6,512 nucleotides of DNA from DATBVX01 sp035263105 (GCA_035263105.1 DATFRO010000054.1:1-6512); one strand, 5' to 3'; positions 1-5,468 are shown, counted from the first letter of the stretch. Numbers and translations: made by a program. Notes: generated from the letters alone by a model not told the origin.

Positions 1-38
1 GTACTGGATAGCGGGACAGGAGGTTGAGCGCCACCGTA

Positions 39-58
39 CTCACTGCCGCCGCAGTGAG
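39..58 (-). terminator. Hairpin downstream of the 95-residue gene, possible terminator
   Basis: A perfect 8-bp stem (CTCACTGC paired with GCAGTGAG) closes a 4-base loop, CGCC. It lies 22 bases past the stop codon of the minus-strand gene that ends at 81, where a transcription terminator is expected. No run of T follows it on the minus strand, so it is not a textbook intrinsic terminator. It may instead stabilise the 3' end of the mRNA. The rest of bases 1-80 shows no gene. Confidence 0.35.
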
Positions 59-80
59 GCGCCCAAGCATTCGCCGCCGC

Positions 81-368
81 TCAGATCCCCGTCTGCCAGG
101 TGCTCGGAATGCCGGCATGCTCAATCGCGTCTTCGATGACCAGGCAAGCCTCGCGGGCTTCCGGCTGTGCACGAAGACTGCGCGCGATCGAATTCAGGAA
201 CGTCGTGATGACCTGCACGTTCGGGTGAGCGGAATGCAATTCCGCTTCGACGCGGTCGATGAGCTCGAACACGTCATCCTGATCGCAGCGCGGGAAAGTG
301 AGCGTGCCGACCGTTTGCTGCACGGCGGCGAGAGCCTGATGGATTTCAGTCAGCTCCGTTGAGGTCAC
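81..368 (-). CDS. Hypothetical 95-residue cytoplasmic protein
   Basis: I do not recognise the family. The product is small, acidic and apparently mostly helical, with no signal peptide or membrane segment. Helical stretches are suggested at about residues 4-22, 30-46, 50-68 and 70-85, with a Pro/Arg/Cys turn (FPRC) near 25-28 and a second Cys at 75. The start is a GTG at 368; an in-frame stop lies only seven codons upstream, so little extension is possible, and no strong ribosome binding site is visible. The 112-residue ORF on the opposite strand is rich in Arg and looks like a shadow, which is why I favour this strand. It is the last gene of the minus-strand series, but 131 bases and a hairpin separate it from the GlsB-type gene, so it may be transcribed on its own. 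Expression and function are unknown. Confidence 0.6.
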   Translation of the reverse strand: MTSTELTEIHQALAAVQQTVGTLTFPRCDQDDVFELIDRVEAELHSAHPNVQVITTFLNSIARSLRAQPEAREACLVIEDAIEHAGIPSTWQTGI

Positions 369-456
369 GGCCCGAATTTGAACCTGTTATCCGAGGAGAT
401 CAAGCGGGGCGTGAGCCATTTTTCGGCGACAACGCCGCTGGCACGTGCCGTGCAGT

Positions 457-489
457 CGGTGCTCTCCCCGCAGACGGGGAGAGCCACCG
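457..489 (-). terminator. Strong hairpin after the GlsB-type gene, probable terminator
   Basis: A perfect 10-bp stem (461-470, GCTCTCCCCG, pairs with 475-484) closes the loop CAGA. Four more pairs (457-460 with 486-489) extend it across a single bulged C at 485. It begins 11 bases past the stop codon of the minus-strand GlsB-type gene, so it probably ends or weakens transcription of that operon. No T tract follows on the minus strand, so termination may be inefficient or need Rho. A second palindrome, GGCACGTGCC, lies at 440-449. Confidence 0.45.
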
Positions 490-499
490 TCCGGTTCCG

Positions 500-754
500 T
501 CAGGTCTTCTTTTTCATCAGGCTGATGAGCCAGAGCAGCACGCAGGCGCCGATCACCGCTGTGATGAGCGCCCCCACGATTCCATAGCTCGACAAGCCCA
601 GGAGTCCGAAGAGAAATCCCCCCAGCAACGCGCCAATGACGCCGACGATCAGGTTGCCGACCAGCCCCATCCCGGCCCCCTTCATCAGGTTGTTGGCGAT
701 CCAGCCGGCGAGCAAGCCGATGATCAGAAAGCCGATGAGTCCTACGCCACTCAT
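500..754 (-). CDS. GlsB/YeaQ/YmgE family stress-associated membrane protein
   Basis: This 84-residue protein is almost entirely hydrophobic, with three predicted membrane helices at about residues 4-22, 30-52 and 57-79 and a short basic tail (MKKKT). It shows the family signature in order: AGWIA (16-20), MKGAGMG (24-30), GN (33-34) and GALLGG (41-46). The length is typical. The family was once named transglycosylase-associated protein; members are inner-membrane proteins linked to general or acid stress, but no biochemical activity is established. The ATG at 754 has a GGGAGGG ribosome binding site just upstream. The stop of the preceding minus-strand gene is 27 bases away, and a small palindrome (768-780) sits in that gap, so it is probably the last gene of the operon. 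Family assignment is firm; the role is inferred from the family. Confidence 0.93.
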   Translation of the reverse strand: MSGVGLIGFLIIGLLAGWIANNLMKGAGMGLVGNLIVGVIGALLGGFLFGLLGLSSYGIVGALITAVIGACVLLWLISLMKKKT

Positions 755-767
755 GAGACCCTCCCTT

Positions 768-780
768 CGTTTGGCAAACG
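768..780. repeat. 13-base palindrome in the leader of the GlsB-type gene
   Basis: CGTTT and AAACG flank a GGC centre; the arms reach six bases each if only the middle G (774) is left unpaired. The palindrome lies wholly between the stop codon of the 782-1546 gene and the ribosome binding site of the GlsB-type gene, both on the minus strand. It could be an operator for an internal promoter or a small RNA hairpin affecting initiation. A chance occurrence is also possible at this length. Confidence 0.3.
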
Positions 781-781
781 A

Positions 782-1546
782 TTATTTCTTCTGTGCCTCG
801 TAAATCACGGCCGCACCGCGCGGCCGCTCCGTCGACTCGGCAGGTTTCCCGGATGGGGGCGGCGCACGGAAAGCGACCGGGACCAGGTAGCCGCTCTCAT
901 CCTTGGCGAAGGGTAGTCCATTTACGTCCGCCATGCTGCCTGGACAGAGTTCCAGCTTCGGCAGCGGCGGCAGCTTCGGGTCCGGCCGGGGGATCTCCAC
1001 CCGCACGTCGGTGATGCCGGCATCGATCGCGCCGGCGATGCGCGCCACCAGTGACTTCAGCTCCTCCGCCATCGCGTCGTGGAGCGTGGTGTCGCGCTTC
1101 AGATAATAGGAGCTGAGGTAGCGCGCGATACCGGAAGCCTTGCGTAACTCGCCGTTGACGAGCTCCGCCTCGTTGACGAGATTGAGAATCGGCTCGGTGG
1201 AGAGGTACTCGAGTGAGTCCGTCGGCAACGCCGGCTCGTCCGGCCGGATCCCGGAGGTACGCACCGTGAGCGTCGCACCGCTGCGTTCGAGCTTCACGTC
1301 ATCGAGTGGCAATTCGAACGACAGCTTTCCCGGCCACGCGACGAACATCTGCGGGTTGACCCCCACGACTTCGGGGCAGGCCTTGTACCAGACCGCGATC
1401 TGGCGCTCGTGCTCGATGATCGCCTGCGTCTTCAGTTGGGTGACGATGACGGTGAGCGGGTCGGTCGGCTGTGGCTGCGCATGCCACTGGGTGCCGATCC
1501 ACACACCTGCGCCCAGCAGCAGGATCGCAACCAGCACGTAGCGCAT
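782..1546 (-). CDS. Membrane-anchored envelope protein, possibly DUF4230-like
   Basis: The 254-residue product starts with one hydrophobic segment (residues 2-18, no lipobox), probably an uncleaved anchor or signal sequence placing the rest in the periplasm. A mixed alpha/beta body follows: a region near 31-58 ending in Cys57, beta-rich stretches near 74-97, a helical part near 115-177 and a strand at 180-185, then a proline-rich link (PRPDPKLPPLPKL), Cys201 and a low-complexity C-terminus. Anchor plus alternating strands and helices resembles DUF4230 proteins, but I cannot confirm that without a profile search. The ATG at 1546 follows the stop of the PEBP gene by only six bases, so the two are very probably co-transcribed; its own ribosome binding site is weak (GGGA about 13 bases upstream), which suggests translational coupling. 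Function unknown. Confidence 0.75.
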   Translation of the reverse strand: MRYVLVAILLLGAGVWIGTQWHAQPQPTDPLTVIVTQLKTQAIIEHERQIAVWYKACPEVVGVNPQMFVAWPGKLSFELPLDDVKLERSGATLTVRTSGIRPDEPALPTDSLEYLSTEPILNLVNEAELVNGELRKASGIARYLSSYYLKRDTTLHDAMAEELKSLVARIAGAIDAGITDVRVEIPRPDPKLPPLPKLELCPGSMADVNGLPFAKDESGYLVPVAFRAPPPSGKPAESTERPRGAAVIYEAQKK

Positions 1547-1552
1547 CGGTGT

Positions 1553-2050
1553 CTATTGTCCCTTCTGGTAGGTGCCGATGAGCTGTGTCTCGGCGAGCAC
1601 GTGGCCGTTCATCGCCTCGAGCACCTGCGCCTTGGTGGGCTGCTTCAGATCCGGCAGCAGCGTGTCGAGCGCAAAGAGCTTGTGAAAATAGCGGTGGCGC
1701 CCGATGGGCGGGCACGGGCCGCCGTAGCCGGTCTTCTTCCAGTCATTGAGCGCGGGCAACGCGCCCTTTGGTACGCCCGCCTTCTTCTCGTTCTCGGCAA
1801 GCGCGGCAGTGCCCGGCGGAATGTTGTAGAGCACCCAATGCACCCACGTGAGCTTGGGCGCGGCCGGATCCGGCGCGTCCGGATCATCCACGATCAGCAC
1901 CAGGCTCTTCGCGCCCGTGGGCACGCCGCTCCACGCCAGGGGCGGTGAAATGTCGCTGCCTTCGCAGCTGTAGAGCTTCGGTATCGGGCCATTGGGTGAA
2001 AATGCAGGTGATGTCAGTGTGAGTGCCATGGTCATTGCTTCCAGCAACAT
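1553..2050 (-). CDS. YbhB/YbcL family Raf kinase inhibitor-like (PEBP) protein
   Basis: This 165-residue protein belongs to the phosphatidylethanolamine-binding protein superfamily. Visible signatures are SPPLAWSGVP (35-44), DDPDAP (55-60), HWVLYNIPP (71-79) and GGPCPPIGRHRYFHKLFALD (110-129), which form the conserved anion/ligand pocket, with the usual C-terminal helix region (VLEAMNGHVLAETQLIGTY). The length fits the bacterial YbhB/YbcL branch. No signal peptide is present, so it is probably cytoplasmic. The ligand of the bacterial proteins is not settled; kinase inhibition is a name carried over from the eukaryotic relatives. The start at 2050 has GGAG six bases upstream; in-frame ATGs at 2035 and 2029 are alternatives, and the last (MALTLTSPAF) matches the usual family N-terminus well. 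It follows the coiled-coil lipoprotein by 41 bases. Confidence 0.95.
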   Translation of the reverse strand: MLLEAMTMALTLTSPAFSPNGPIPKLYSCEGSDISPPLAWSGVPTGAKSLVLIVDDPDAPDPAAPKLTWVHWVLYNIPPGTAALAENEKKAGVPKGALPALNDWKKTGYGGPCPPIGRHRYFHKLFALDTLLPDLKQPTKAQVLEAMNGHVLAETQLIGTYQKGQ

Positions 2051-2091
2051 GTTGAACTCCGTGTACTCAGCAGTCGCAATCGCGCCGCAGG

Positions 2092-2412
2092 TTACTGCGG
2101 CCGCACGCCGGACTGCTTCTCCCAGCGTGCGAGTAATGCGTCGTATCGATCCGCCTGTTTTTCCCAGCGCGCGAGCAGCGCCTCGGTGCGCTGCATCTGT
2201 TGTTCCTGTCGTTCGATCTGGCGCGCGGTGGTCTTGAGCTGCTCGTCGTAGAGCGCGGCCTGCTGCCGGTACGCCGCTTCATCCTGGTCGAGCACCGCCT
2301 TGACGACGCTCACTTTGGGCTCCTGCTGACCGCAGCCAGCACTGATCAATGCAACCAGAGCGGCCGCCGACAGGATCGCGCAGCGGCACCCGCGATTCAT
2401 TCGCGTCTTCAT
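2092..2412 (-). CDS. Small coiled-coil lipoprotein with a tandem 14-residue repeat
   Basis: The 106-residue product has a basic start, a hydrophobic stretch (12-25) and a lipobox-like ISAGC with Cys27 as the likely lipidated residue. Ser at the -3 position is less common than Leu, so lipoprotein status is likely but not certain. The mature part is rich in Gln, Glu, Ala and Arg and looks like one long helix or coiled coil (about 40-100). Near the C-terminus, ALLARWEKQ occurs twice exactly 14 residues apart (78-86 and 92-100). The ATG at 2412 overlaps the stop of the META gene in an ATGA arrangement, which points to translational coupling; an ATG four codons later (2400) is an alternative. I do not know a named family. 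A structural or partner-binding envelope role is plausible. Confidence 0.8.
   Translation of the reverse strand: MKTRMNRGCRCAILSAAALVALISAGCGQQEPKVSVVKAVLDQDEAAYRQQAALYDEQLKTTARQIERQEQQMQRTEALLARWEKQADRYDALLARWEKQSGVRPQ
2113..2181 (-). repeat. Two 27-base repeat units, 42 bases apart, inside the lipoprotein gene
   Basis: Positions 2113-2139 and 2155-2181 encode the same nine residues, ALLARWEKQ, in phase with a 42-base (14-residue) period. The two copies differ at five third or synonymous positions (the codons for Lys, Glu, two Ala and one Leu), so they are not a recent slippage product; the protein sequence has been kept while the DNA drifted. Fourteen residues is four helical turns, which fits a coiled-coil repeat. 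Confidence 0.85.
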
Positions 2413-2873
2413 TTGCTTGCTCCAGACTCGATGGCTGTCGCGGTCCAGTTCGAGCGCACGGTCCCCGCCGCGTCGAGGAGCTCGAGCGTGCTGCCGCTGA
2501 CCTTCCAGCGAGTCACATATCCAAGCGTGCGCAGCAGTGATTCCTCAGGAGTCACGTCGATGCACGCCATCCGCGTGGTCGCGACACCGCTGAACTTGAT
2601 CGCGTCACCCTCCAGCTCGTAGCTGCCGATCATGCGGTTGCAGCCGGCAAAGCCCGACAAGCGCTTGTCCTTCGAACTCAACGTCAGCGTGGGCGCGCCG
2701 CGCGAACCGCGCTCGATCGCCTTGCCCTCGAGTTGCACCAAGGTCCACTGGACGTTCTCGAGCGTGGTTGATTTCATGGTCTTCTCGGGGTGCGTCGTTG
2801 CCTGTTGGGCACTGCAACCCGTCGCCAGGAGCGCTCCGACGATGAGTCCAGGAAACCTGCCCAGGGACATCAT
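2409..2873 (-). CDS. META domain-containing (HslJ-like) lipoprotein
   Basis: The 154-residue protein begins with a lipoprotein signal ending in LLATGC (Cys20). The META domain spans about residues 40-146: an opening WTLVQLEGK (43-51), PTLTL (61-65), the hallmark SGFAGCNRMIGSYELEG (73-89), TTRMAC (99-104) and a C-terminal LELLDAAG (130-137). Cys78 and Cys104 occupy the usual conserved positions. E. coli HslJ, a family member, is heat-inducible and linked to novobiocin resistance; the domain's molecular function is not known. The ATG at 2873 has a perfect AGGAGGTGA site seven bases from GGAGG; a second ATG directly follows. It appears to be the first gene of the minus-strand operon and shares a divergent control region with the glycine-zipper gene. 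Confidence 0.92.
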   Translation of the reverse strand: MMSLGRFPGLIVGALLATGCSAQQATTHPEKTMKSTTLENVQWTLVQLEGKAIERGSRGAPTLTLSSKDKRLSGFAGCNRMIGSYELEGDAIKFSGVATTRMACIDVTPEESLLRTLGYVTRWKVSGSTLELLDAAGTVRSNWTATAIESGASK

Positions 2874-2877
2874 GGGG

Positions 2878-2886
2878 TCACCTCCT
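2878..2886 (-). promoter_or_regulatory. Optimal ribosome binding site of the META-domain gene
   Basis: On the minus strand this reads AGGAGGTGA, fully complementary to the 3' end of 16S rRNA, followed by CCCC and the ATG. It fixes the start at 2873 (or the adjacent ATG at 2870) and suggests strong translation of the first gene of the operon. Confidence 0.85.
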
Positions 2887-2961
2887 CGGTTCAGCCTGTC
2901 AACCTCGAAAGTCTGCGGAAGGCGCGCATCGTCGTTGAGCGTAGACTGTTCCGCCGCAAAA

Positions 2962-2974
2962 GTGCGGTCCGCAC
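2962..2974. promoter_or_regulatory. Near-palindrome in the divergent control region, possible operator
   Basis: GTGCGG and CCGCAC flank a single T, giving a 13-base symmetric site 36 bases before the plus-strand start at 3011 and 88 bases before the minus-strand start at 2873. It sits where a regulator could act on both genes. I could not find a convincing sigma-70 promoter pair in either direction in 2874-3010; a TTGAGC at 2935-2940 has no good -10 partner. Confidence 0.25.
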
Positions 2975-3010
2975 CATGCCGGCTGCGTCATCGCCGCACA
3001 GGAGCCTGAC

Positions 3011-3529
3011 ATGAATCGACTGAAACAGGGTATTGGAGTTCTGCTCGGTATCGCCATGAGCGGCGCGCTGGTGGCGGCGGATGCGCCGATCTACTACCCG
3101 GCGAAGAACCAGACGGCCGAGCAGCAGAGCAAGGACAAGACCGAGTGTGAGGGGTGGGCGAAGCAGAACACCGGGATCGACCCGGTAGCCGTGGCCCAGG
3201 CGCCGCCGCCTGCCACCCAGGCGCCGCCTCCTCCGAGTGGTCCCACCGGGCAAAGAGCCAGAGGTGCGGTACGGGGTGCTGCGGCCGGCGCGGTCGTGGG
3301 CGAGGTCGCCAACAATGACGCCGACGAAGGAGCCAAGTACGGCGCCGCGGCCGGCGTGATCGCCGGCGGTCACAGAGCACGGCAGGAGAAGGCGGCCGCT
3401 CAACAGCAGGCGCAGGCACAACAGCAACAGGCCGCGGCCAACGCAGAGGCGGCGAAGCAGGAAAAGATCGCGACTTACACCCGCGCGGTCGCCGCCTGCA
3501 TGGAAGGACGCGGCTACACCGTCAAGTGA
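3011..3529 (+). CDS. Secreted glycine-zipper protein (YMGG-like)
   Basis: The 172-residue product has a Sec signal peptide (1 to about 22, cleavage near LVAA/DAP). The mature part starts with YYPAKNQTAEQQSKDKTECEGWA, containing Cys46, then a proline-rich linker (QAPPPATQAPPPP, about 63-75), a glycine-zipper segment at about 80-120 with small residues spaced every four (GAVRGAAAGAVVGEV and GAAAGVIAGG), an Ala/Gln-rich helix (about 125-150) and a conserved-looking end, YTRAVAACMEGRGYTVK, with Cys163. Glycine zippers pack membrane or oligomeric helices; this layout is common in proteobacterial envelope proteins of unknown role. The two Cys could form a disulfide in the periplasm. The ATG has GGAG six bases upstream. 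The gene is monocistronic, with a divergent promoter region behind it and a strong hairpin 10 bases past its stop. Confidence 0.88.
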   Translation: MNRLKQGIGVLLGIAMSGALVAADAPIYYPAKNQTAEQQSKDKTECEGWAKQNTGIDPVAVAQAPPPATQAPPPPSGPTGQRARGAVRGAAAGAVVGEVANNDADEGAKYGAAAGVIAGGHRARQEKAAAQQQAQAQQQQAAANAEAAKQEKIATYTRAVAACMEGRGYTVK

Positions 3530-3539
3530 CCCGAGCCGA

Positions 3540-3568
3540 GTGTGTCGGGCGCGAGGCGCCCGACACAC
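3540..3568. terminator. Perfect 13-bp hairpin between convergent genes
   Basis: Thirteen consecutive pairs (3540-3552 with 3556-3568, GTGTGTCGGGCGC arm) close a three-base loop GAG. It lies in the 54 bases between the plus-strand stop at 3529 and the minus-strand stop at 3584, so it can serve transcripts from both sides. Neither side has a T tract, so it is either a non-canonical bidirectional terminator or an mRNA 3'-end stabiliser. Confidence 0.65.
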
Positions 3569-3583
3569 GGCCGGGTGCCCCTT

Positions 3584-4198
3584 CTATTTGGATGGCGGCT
3601 TCGCGGTGGGATCCACGCTGATGGCGAGCGCTTCGGTGTATGTCACCTCGACTTCGTCGCCAGGCTTGAGCTGCTTGACGAAAGCCTGCGCCTTCGGATC
3701 CTTCACCGCGACTGTCTGCTTCGTTCCCTTCGGACCGGTGAAGCTGACCATGTTCTTGGCCGCATCGACCGAATCGATCTTGACAGTCGCCTTGACGCGC
3801 TGACCCACAGCGCCGGCCGGCTTCTCACCCTCCGCCGCACGCCCGGCGACTGCATCCTGCTGCACGCCCTGCACGCCCGTTCCCGGTTTCTTGAACTCGG
3901 CACCGATCGCCCTGTAGTAGACGACCGTCATCATGTCCCCAGCGTGGACCTGCGCGAGATTGCGCACCTCCGGACTGACTTCGAGCTCCACCAGTTCGCC
4001 ATTCGGGTCGCGCACGGTGATCAGGCGTTTTGCCACATCGACACTCTCGATCTTCGCCTGCACCTTTACCGAACCCTCCACCGTCACGGGTTTGGGCGGC
4101 TCAGCCGCGCTCTTGGCTGGCTCCGCTGCTCCCGCCACGAGCGACGACGATATGGCGAGCGCCGCTGATAGCGCGAACACTGCGTACTTCACGTTCAT
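3584..4198 (-). CDS. Exported protein with two copies of an unrecognised small domain
   Basis: The 204-residue product has a signal peptide (1 to about 24, SSSLVAGA/AEP), a Pro/Ala/Lys-rich linker, and two similar beta-rich domains: residues 44-101 and 135-194. Both open with VK...KI.SVD.AK, continue through a P.G turn and reach an A/K..GD.....Y.EA or Y.RA segment, so the protein clearly arose by internal duplication. The linker between them (102-134) is disordered-looking and carries KPGTGVQGVQQDAVAGR. The pattern suggests an OB-like or small beta-barrel fold in the periplasm, but I cannot name a family. The start at 4198 is preferred because GGAG lies eight bases upstream and the signal peptide begins there; a GTG at 4243 would add 15 residues unlike a signal peptide. 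The dehydratase-like gene lies 93 bases upstream on the same strand. Confidence 0.85.
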   Translation of the reverse strand: MNVKYAVFALSAALAISSSLVAGAAEPAKSAAEPPKPVTVEGSVKVQAKIESVDVAKRLITVRDPNGELVELEVSPEVRNLAQVHAGDMMTVVYYRAIGAEFKKPGTGVQGVQQDAVAGRAAEGEKPAGAVGQRVKATVKIDSVDAAKNMVSFTGPKGTKQTVAVKDPKAQAFVKQLKPGDEVEVTYTEALAISVDPTAKPPSK

Positions 4199-4291
4199 GT
4201 CACTGACTCCATGCTGGACTGAAGAGGGGCCGCATGATCCCACAGGGGAACCTCGAACGACATTGCGCGTTTTACCAGTGCGCGGCCGCGC

Positions 4292-5293
4292 TCAGGCTTC
4301 GATGAGCTTCGCGTAAGTTGCGGTATCGATGTTGGCGCCGCAGACGATCAGCGCCACCCGCTTGCCCCGGACCTTCTCGCGCAACGGCCCGAGCAGCGCC
4401 GTCATCGCCGCGGCCCCTGCCGGCTCGACGGCAAGCTTGCATTCGCGCTGCATGAGGCGCATGCCGGCGCGCAGCTCATCGTCCGTAACCAGCACCAGCT
4501 CATCGACGTTGCGCCGACACAGCTCGAAGGAGATCGGCAGTGCGAACGGCGCGCCCAGGCTGTCGGCAATGGTCGCGACGCGCTCGATCGCGCGCGGCTC
4601 GCCGGCCTTGAAACTGCGGTGCATGGAATCAGCCCCCGTTGGCTCGACGCCGTACACCGCGCACTTCGGTTGCAGCAGTTTCACGGCCGAAGCGACGCCC
4701 GCGCAGAGTCCGCCGCCGCCGATCGGGATGACCACTGCGTCGAGCTGCTCGATCTGCTGACACAGCTCCAGCCCAAGCGTCGCGGTGCCCGTCGCAGTGA
4801 CGAGGCCTTCGTACGGATGAATCAGTGCACGGCCTTCGCTCTTCTCGACTTCCGCGACGCGCGCAAATCCCTTGTGCGCGTCATCCGCCATCTCGAGCTC
4901 GGCACCGAAGCTGCGCACCAGCGCGACGCGCAGCGGATTCGCCGTCTTGATCATGACGATCTTGGCGTTGACACCGAGCGCCTGCGCGGCGTAAGCGACA
5001 GCGATCGCATGATTGCCGGCGCTGATCGCCGTGACGCCGCGGGCTCTTTGCTCGGGCGTCAGCTTCAGCATGTTGAGCAGCGCGCCGCGTGCCTTGAAAC
5101 TGCCGGTCCGTTGCAGCAGCTCGAGCTTCAGGAACACCCGTGTGGCCGGTCCGAGTGATTCGACGAGCGTCTGGCTCTCCCATTCGTGAACTGGAGTCGT
5201 GAGCACGCGATCGCCGAGGAGTGTGCGCGCCGCACGGATGTCGTCGAGCTTGAGGGGCGGAACGGGGGACACAGCGGGGCTATTGGTTTCCAA
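4292..5293 (-). CDS. PLP-dependent threonine/serine dehydratase-like enzyme
   Basis: This 333-residue protein is a fold-type II PLP enzyme of the threonine/serine dehydratase and serine racemase group. Visible elements in order: GSFKARGA with the PLP-binding Lys67, SAGNHA (91-96), the phosphate-binding GGGGL (192-196), VEPTGA (216-221), IADSLGAP (242-249), VEPAGAAA (289-296) and VCGANID (317-323). There is no C-terminal ACT-like domain, so it resembles catabolic or broad-specificity enzymes more than feedback-controlled IlvA. The expected reaction is deamination of L-Thr or L-Ser to 2-oxobutyrate or pyruvate; the exact substrate cannot be read from sequence. The residue facing the PLP ring nitrogen is Cys318 where many relatives have Ser; mammalian serine dehydratase also has Cys. 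The start is uncertain: the longest frame begins with TTG at 5293 without a clear ribosome binding site, and a GTG at 5272 is an alternative. Confidence 0.93.
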   Translation of the reverse strand: METNSPAVSPVPPLKLDDIRAARTLLGDRVLTTPVHEWESQTLVESLGPATRVFLKLELLQRTGSFKARGALLNMLKLTPEQRARGVTAISAGNHAIAVAYAAQALGVNAKIVMIKTANPLRVALVRSFGAELEMADDAHKGFARVAEVEKSEGRALIHPYEGLVTATGTATLGLELCQQIEQLDAVVIPIGGGGLCAGVASAVKLLQPKCAVYGVEPTGADSMHRSFKAGEPRAIERVATIADSLGAPFALPISFELCRRNVDELVLVTDDELRAGMRLMQRECKLAVEPAGAAAMTALLGPLREKVRGKRVALIVCGANIDTATYAKLIEA

Positions 5294-5324
5294 AGGGTGC
5301 GACGGTGCGGGTTGGCTCGGAGTC

Positions 5325-5356
5325 TGTCAAATTCAGGTTAAGGTCCCCACCTGACA
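5325..5356. repeat. Overlapping inverted repeats upstream of the dehydratase gene
   Basis: TGTCA (5325-5329) pairs with TGACA (5352-5356), and inside it CAGGT (5334-5338) pairs with ACCTG (5349-5353); AGGT at 5341-5344 can instead pair with ACCT at 5349-5352 around a CCCC loop. TACCTGACT at 5380-5388 repeats the ACCTGAC motif once more. The arms overlap, so alternative structures compete. A perfect -35 hexamer TTGACA reads on the minus strand at 5330-5325, but no acceptable -10 box follows it. This could be an operator region or a remnant of a dispersed repeat. Confidence 0.35.
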
Positions 5357-5391
5357 TATCGCGCCGCAATACGGCTTTTACCTGACTGCTG

Positions 5392-5419
5392 TTGCGTTGC
5401 GGTTTCGAGCAGGCATAAT
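5392..5419 (+). promoter_or_regulatory. Probable sigma-70 promoter of the PilZ gene cluster
   Basis: A -10 box CATAAT (5414-5419, five of six matching TATAAT) is preceded by TTGCGT (5392-5397, with the key TTG) at a 16-base spacing. Transcription would start near 5426, leaving a leader of about 43 bases before the ATG at 5469. All three downstream genes are close together and could be read from it. Confidence 0.45.
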
Positions 5420-5468
5420 CCCCCTCACACGCCTGGGCCAGCTACAAGAACTATTCCGAGGATCGGGC

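Noticed and set aside
24..362. Plus-strand 112-residue ORF preceded by AGGAGG
   Set aside because: The AGGAGG touches the TTG start with no spacing, the product is Arg-rich and featureless, and the opposite strand encodes a better-looking protein.
359..916. Plus-strand 185-residue ORF
   Set aside because: It lies antisense to the clear GlsB-type gene and part of the next gene, and its product is low-complexity (His, Asp, Gln-rich).
2084..2101. 7-bp hairpin with the lipoprotein stop codon in its loop
   Set aside because: Short stem, no T tract, and located inside an apparent operon; too weak to call a terminator or attenuator.
2891..3568. Minus-strand 225-residue ORF
   Set aside because: It is antisense to the glycine-zipper gene, very Arg/Leu-rich, and spans the hairpin at 3540-3568; typical shadow frame of GC-rich coding DNA.
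3542..4168. Plus-strand 208-residue ORF
   Set aside because: It is antisense to the duplicated-domain protein, whose signal peptide, ribosome binding site and internal repeat show that the minus strand is coding.
4199..4243. 15-residue N-terminal extension of the duplicated-domain protein from a GTG
   Set aside because: It would put non-signal sequence ahead of a complete signal peptide, and the ATG at 4198 has its own GGAG site.
4280..4291. 12-base palindrome GCGCGGCCGCGC right after the dehydratase stop
   Set aside because: It is pure GC, and GCGGCCGC occurs several times in the window, including inside genes, so background composition explains it; no loop or T tract supports a terminator.
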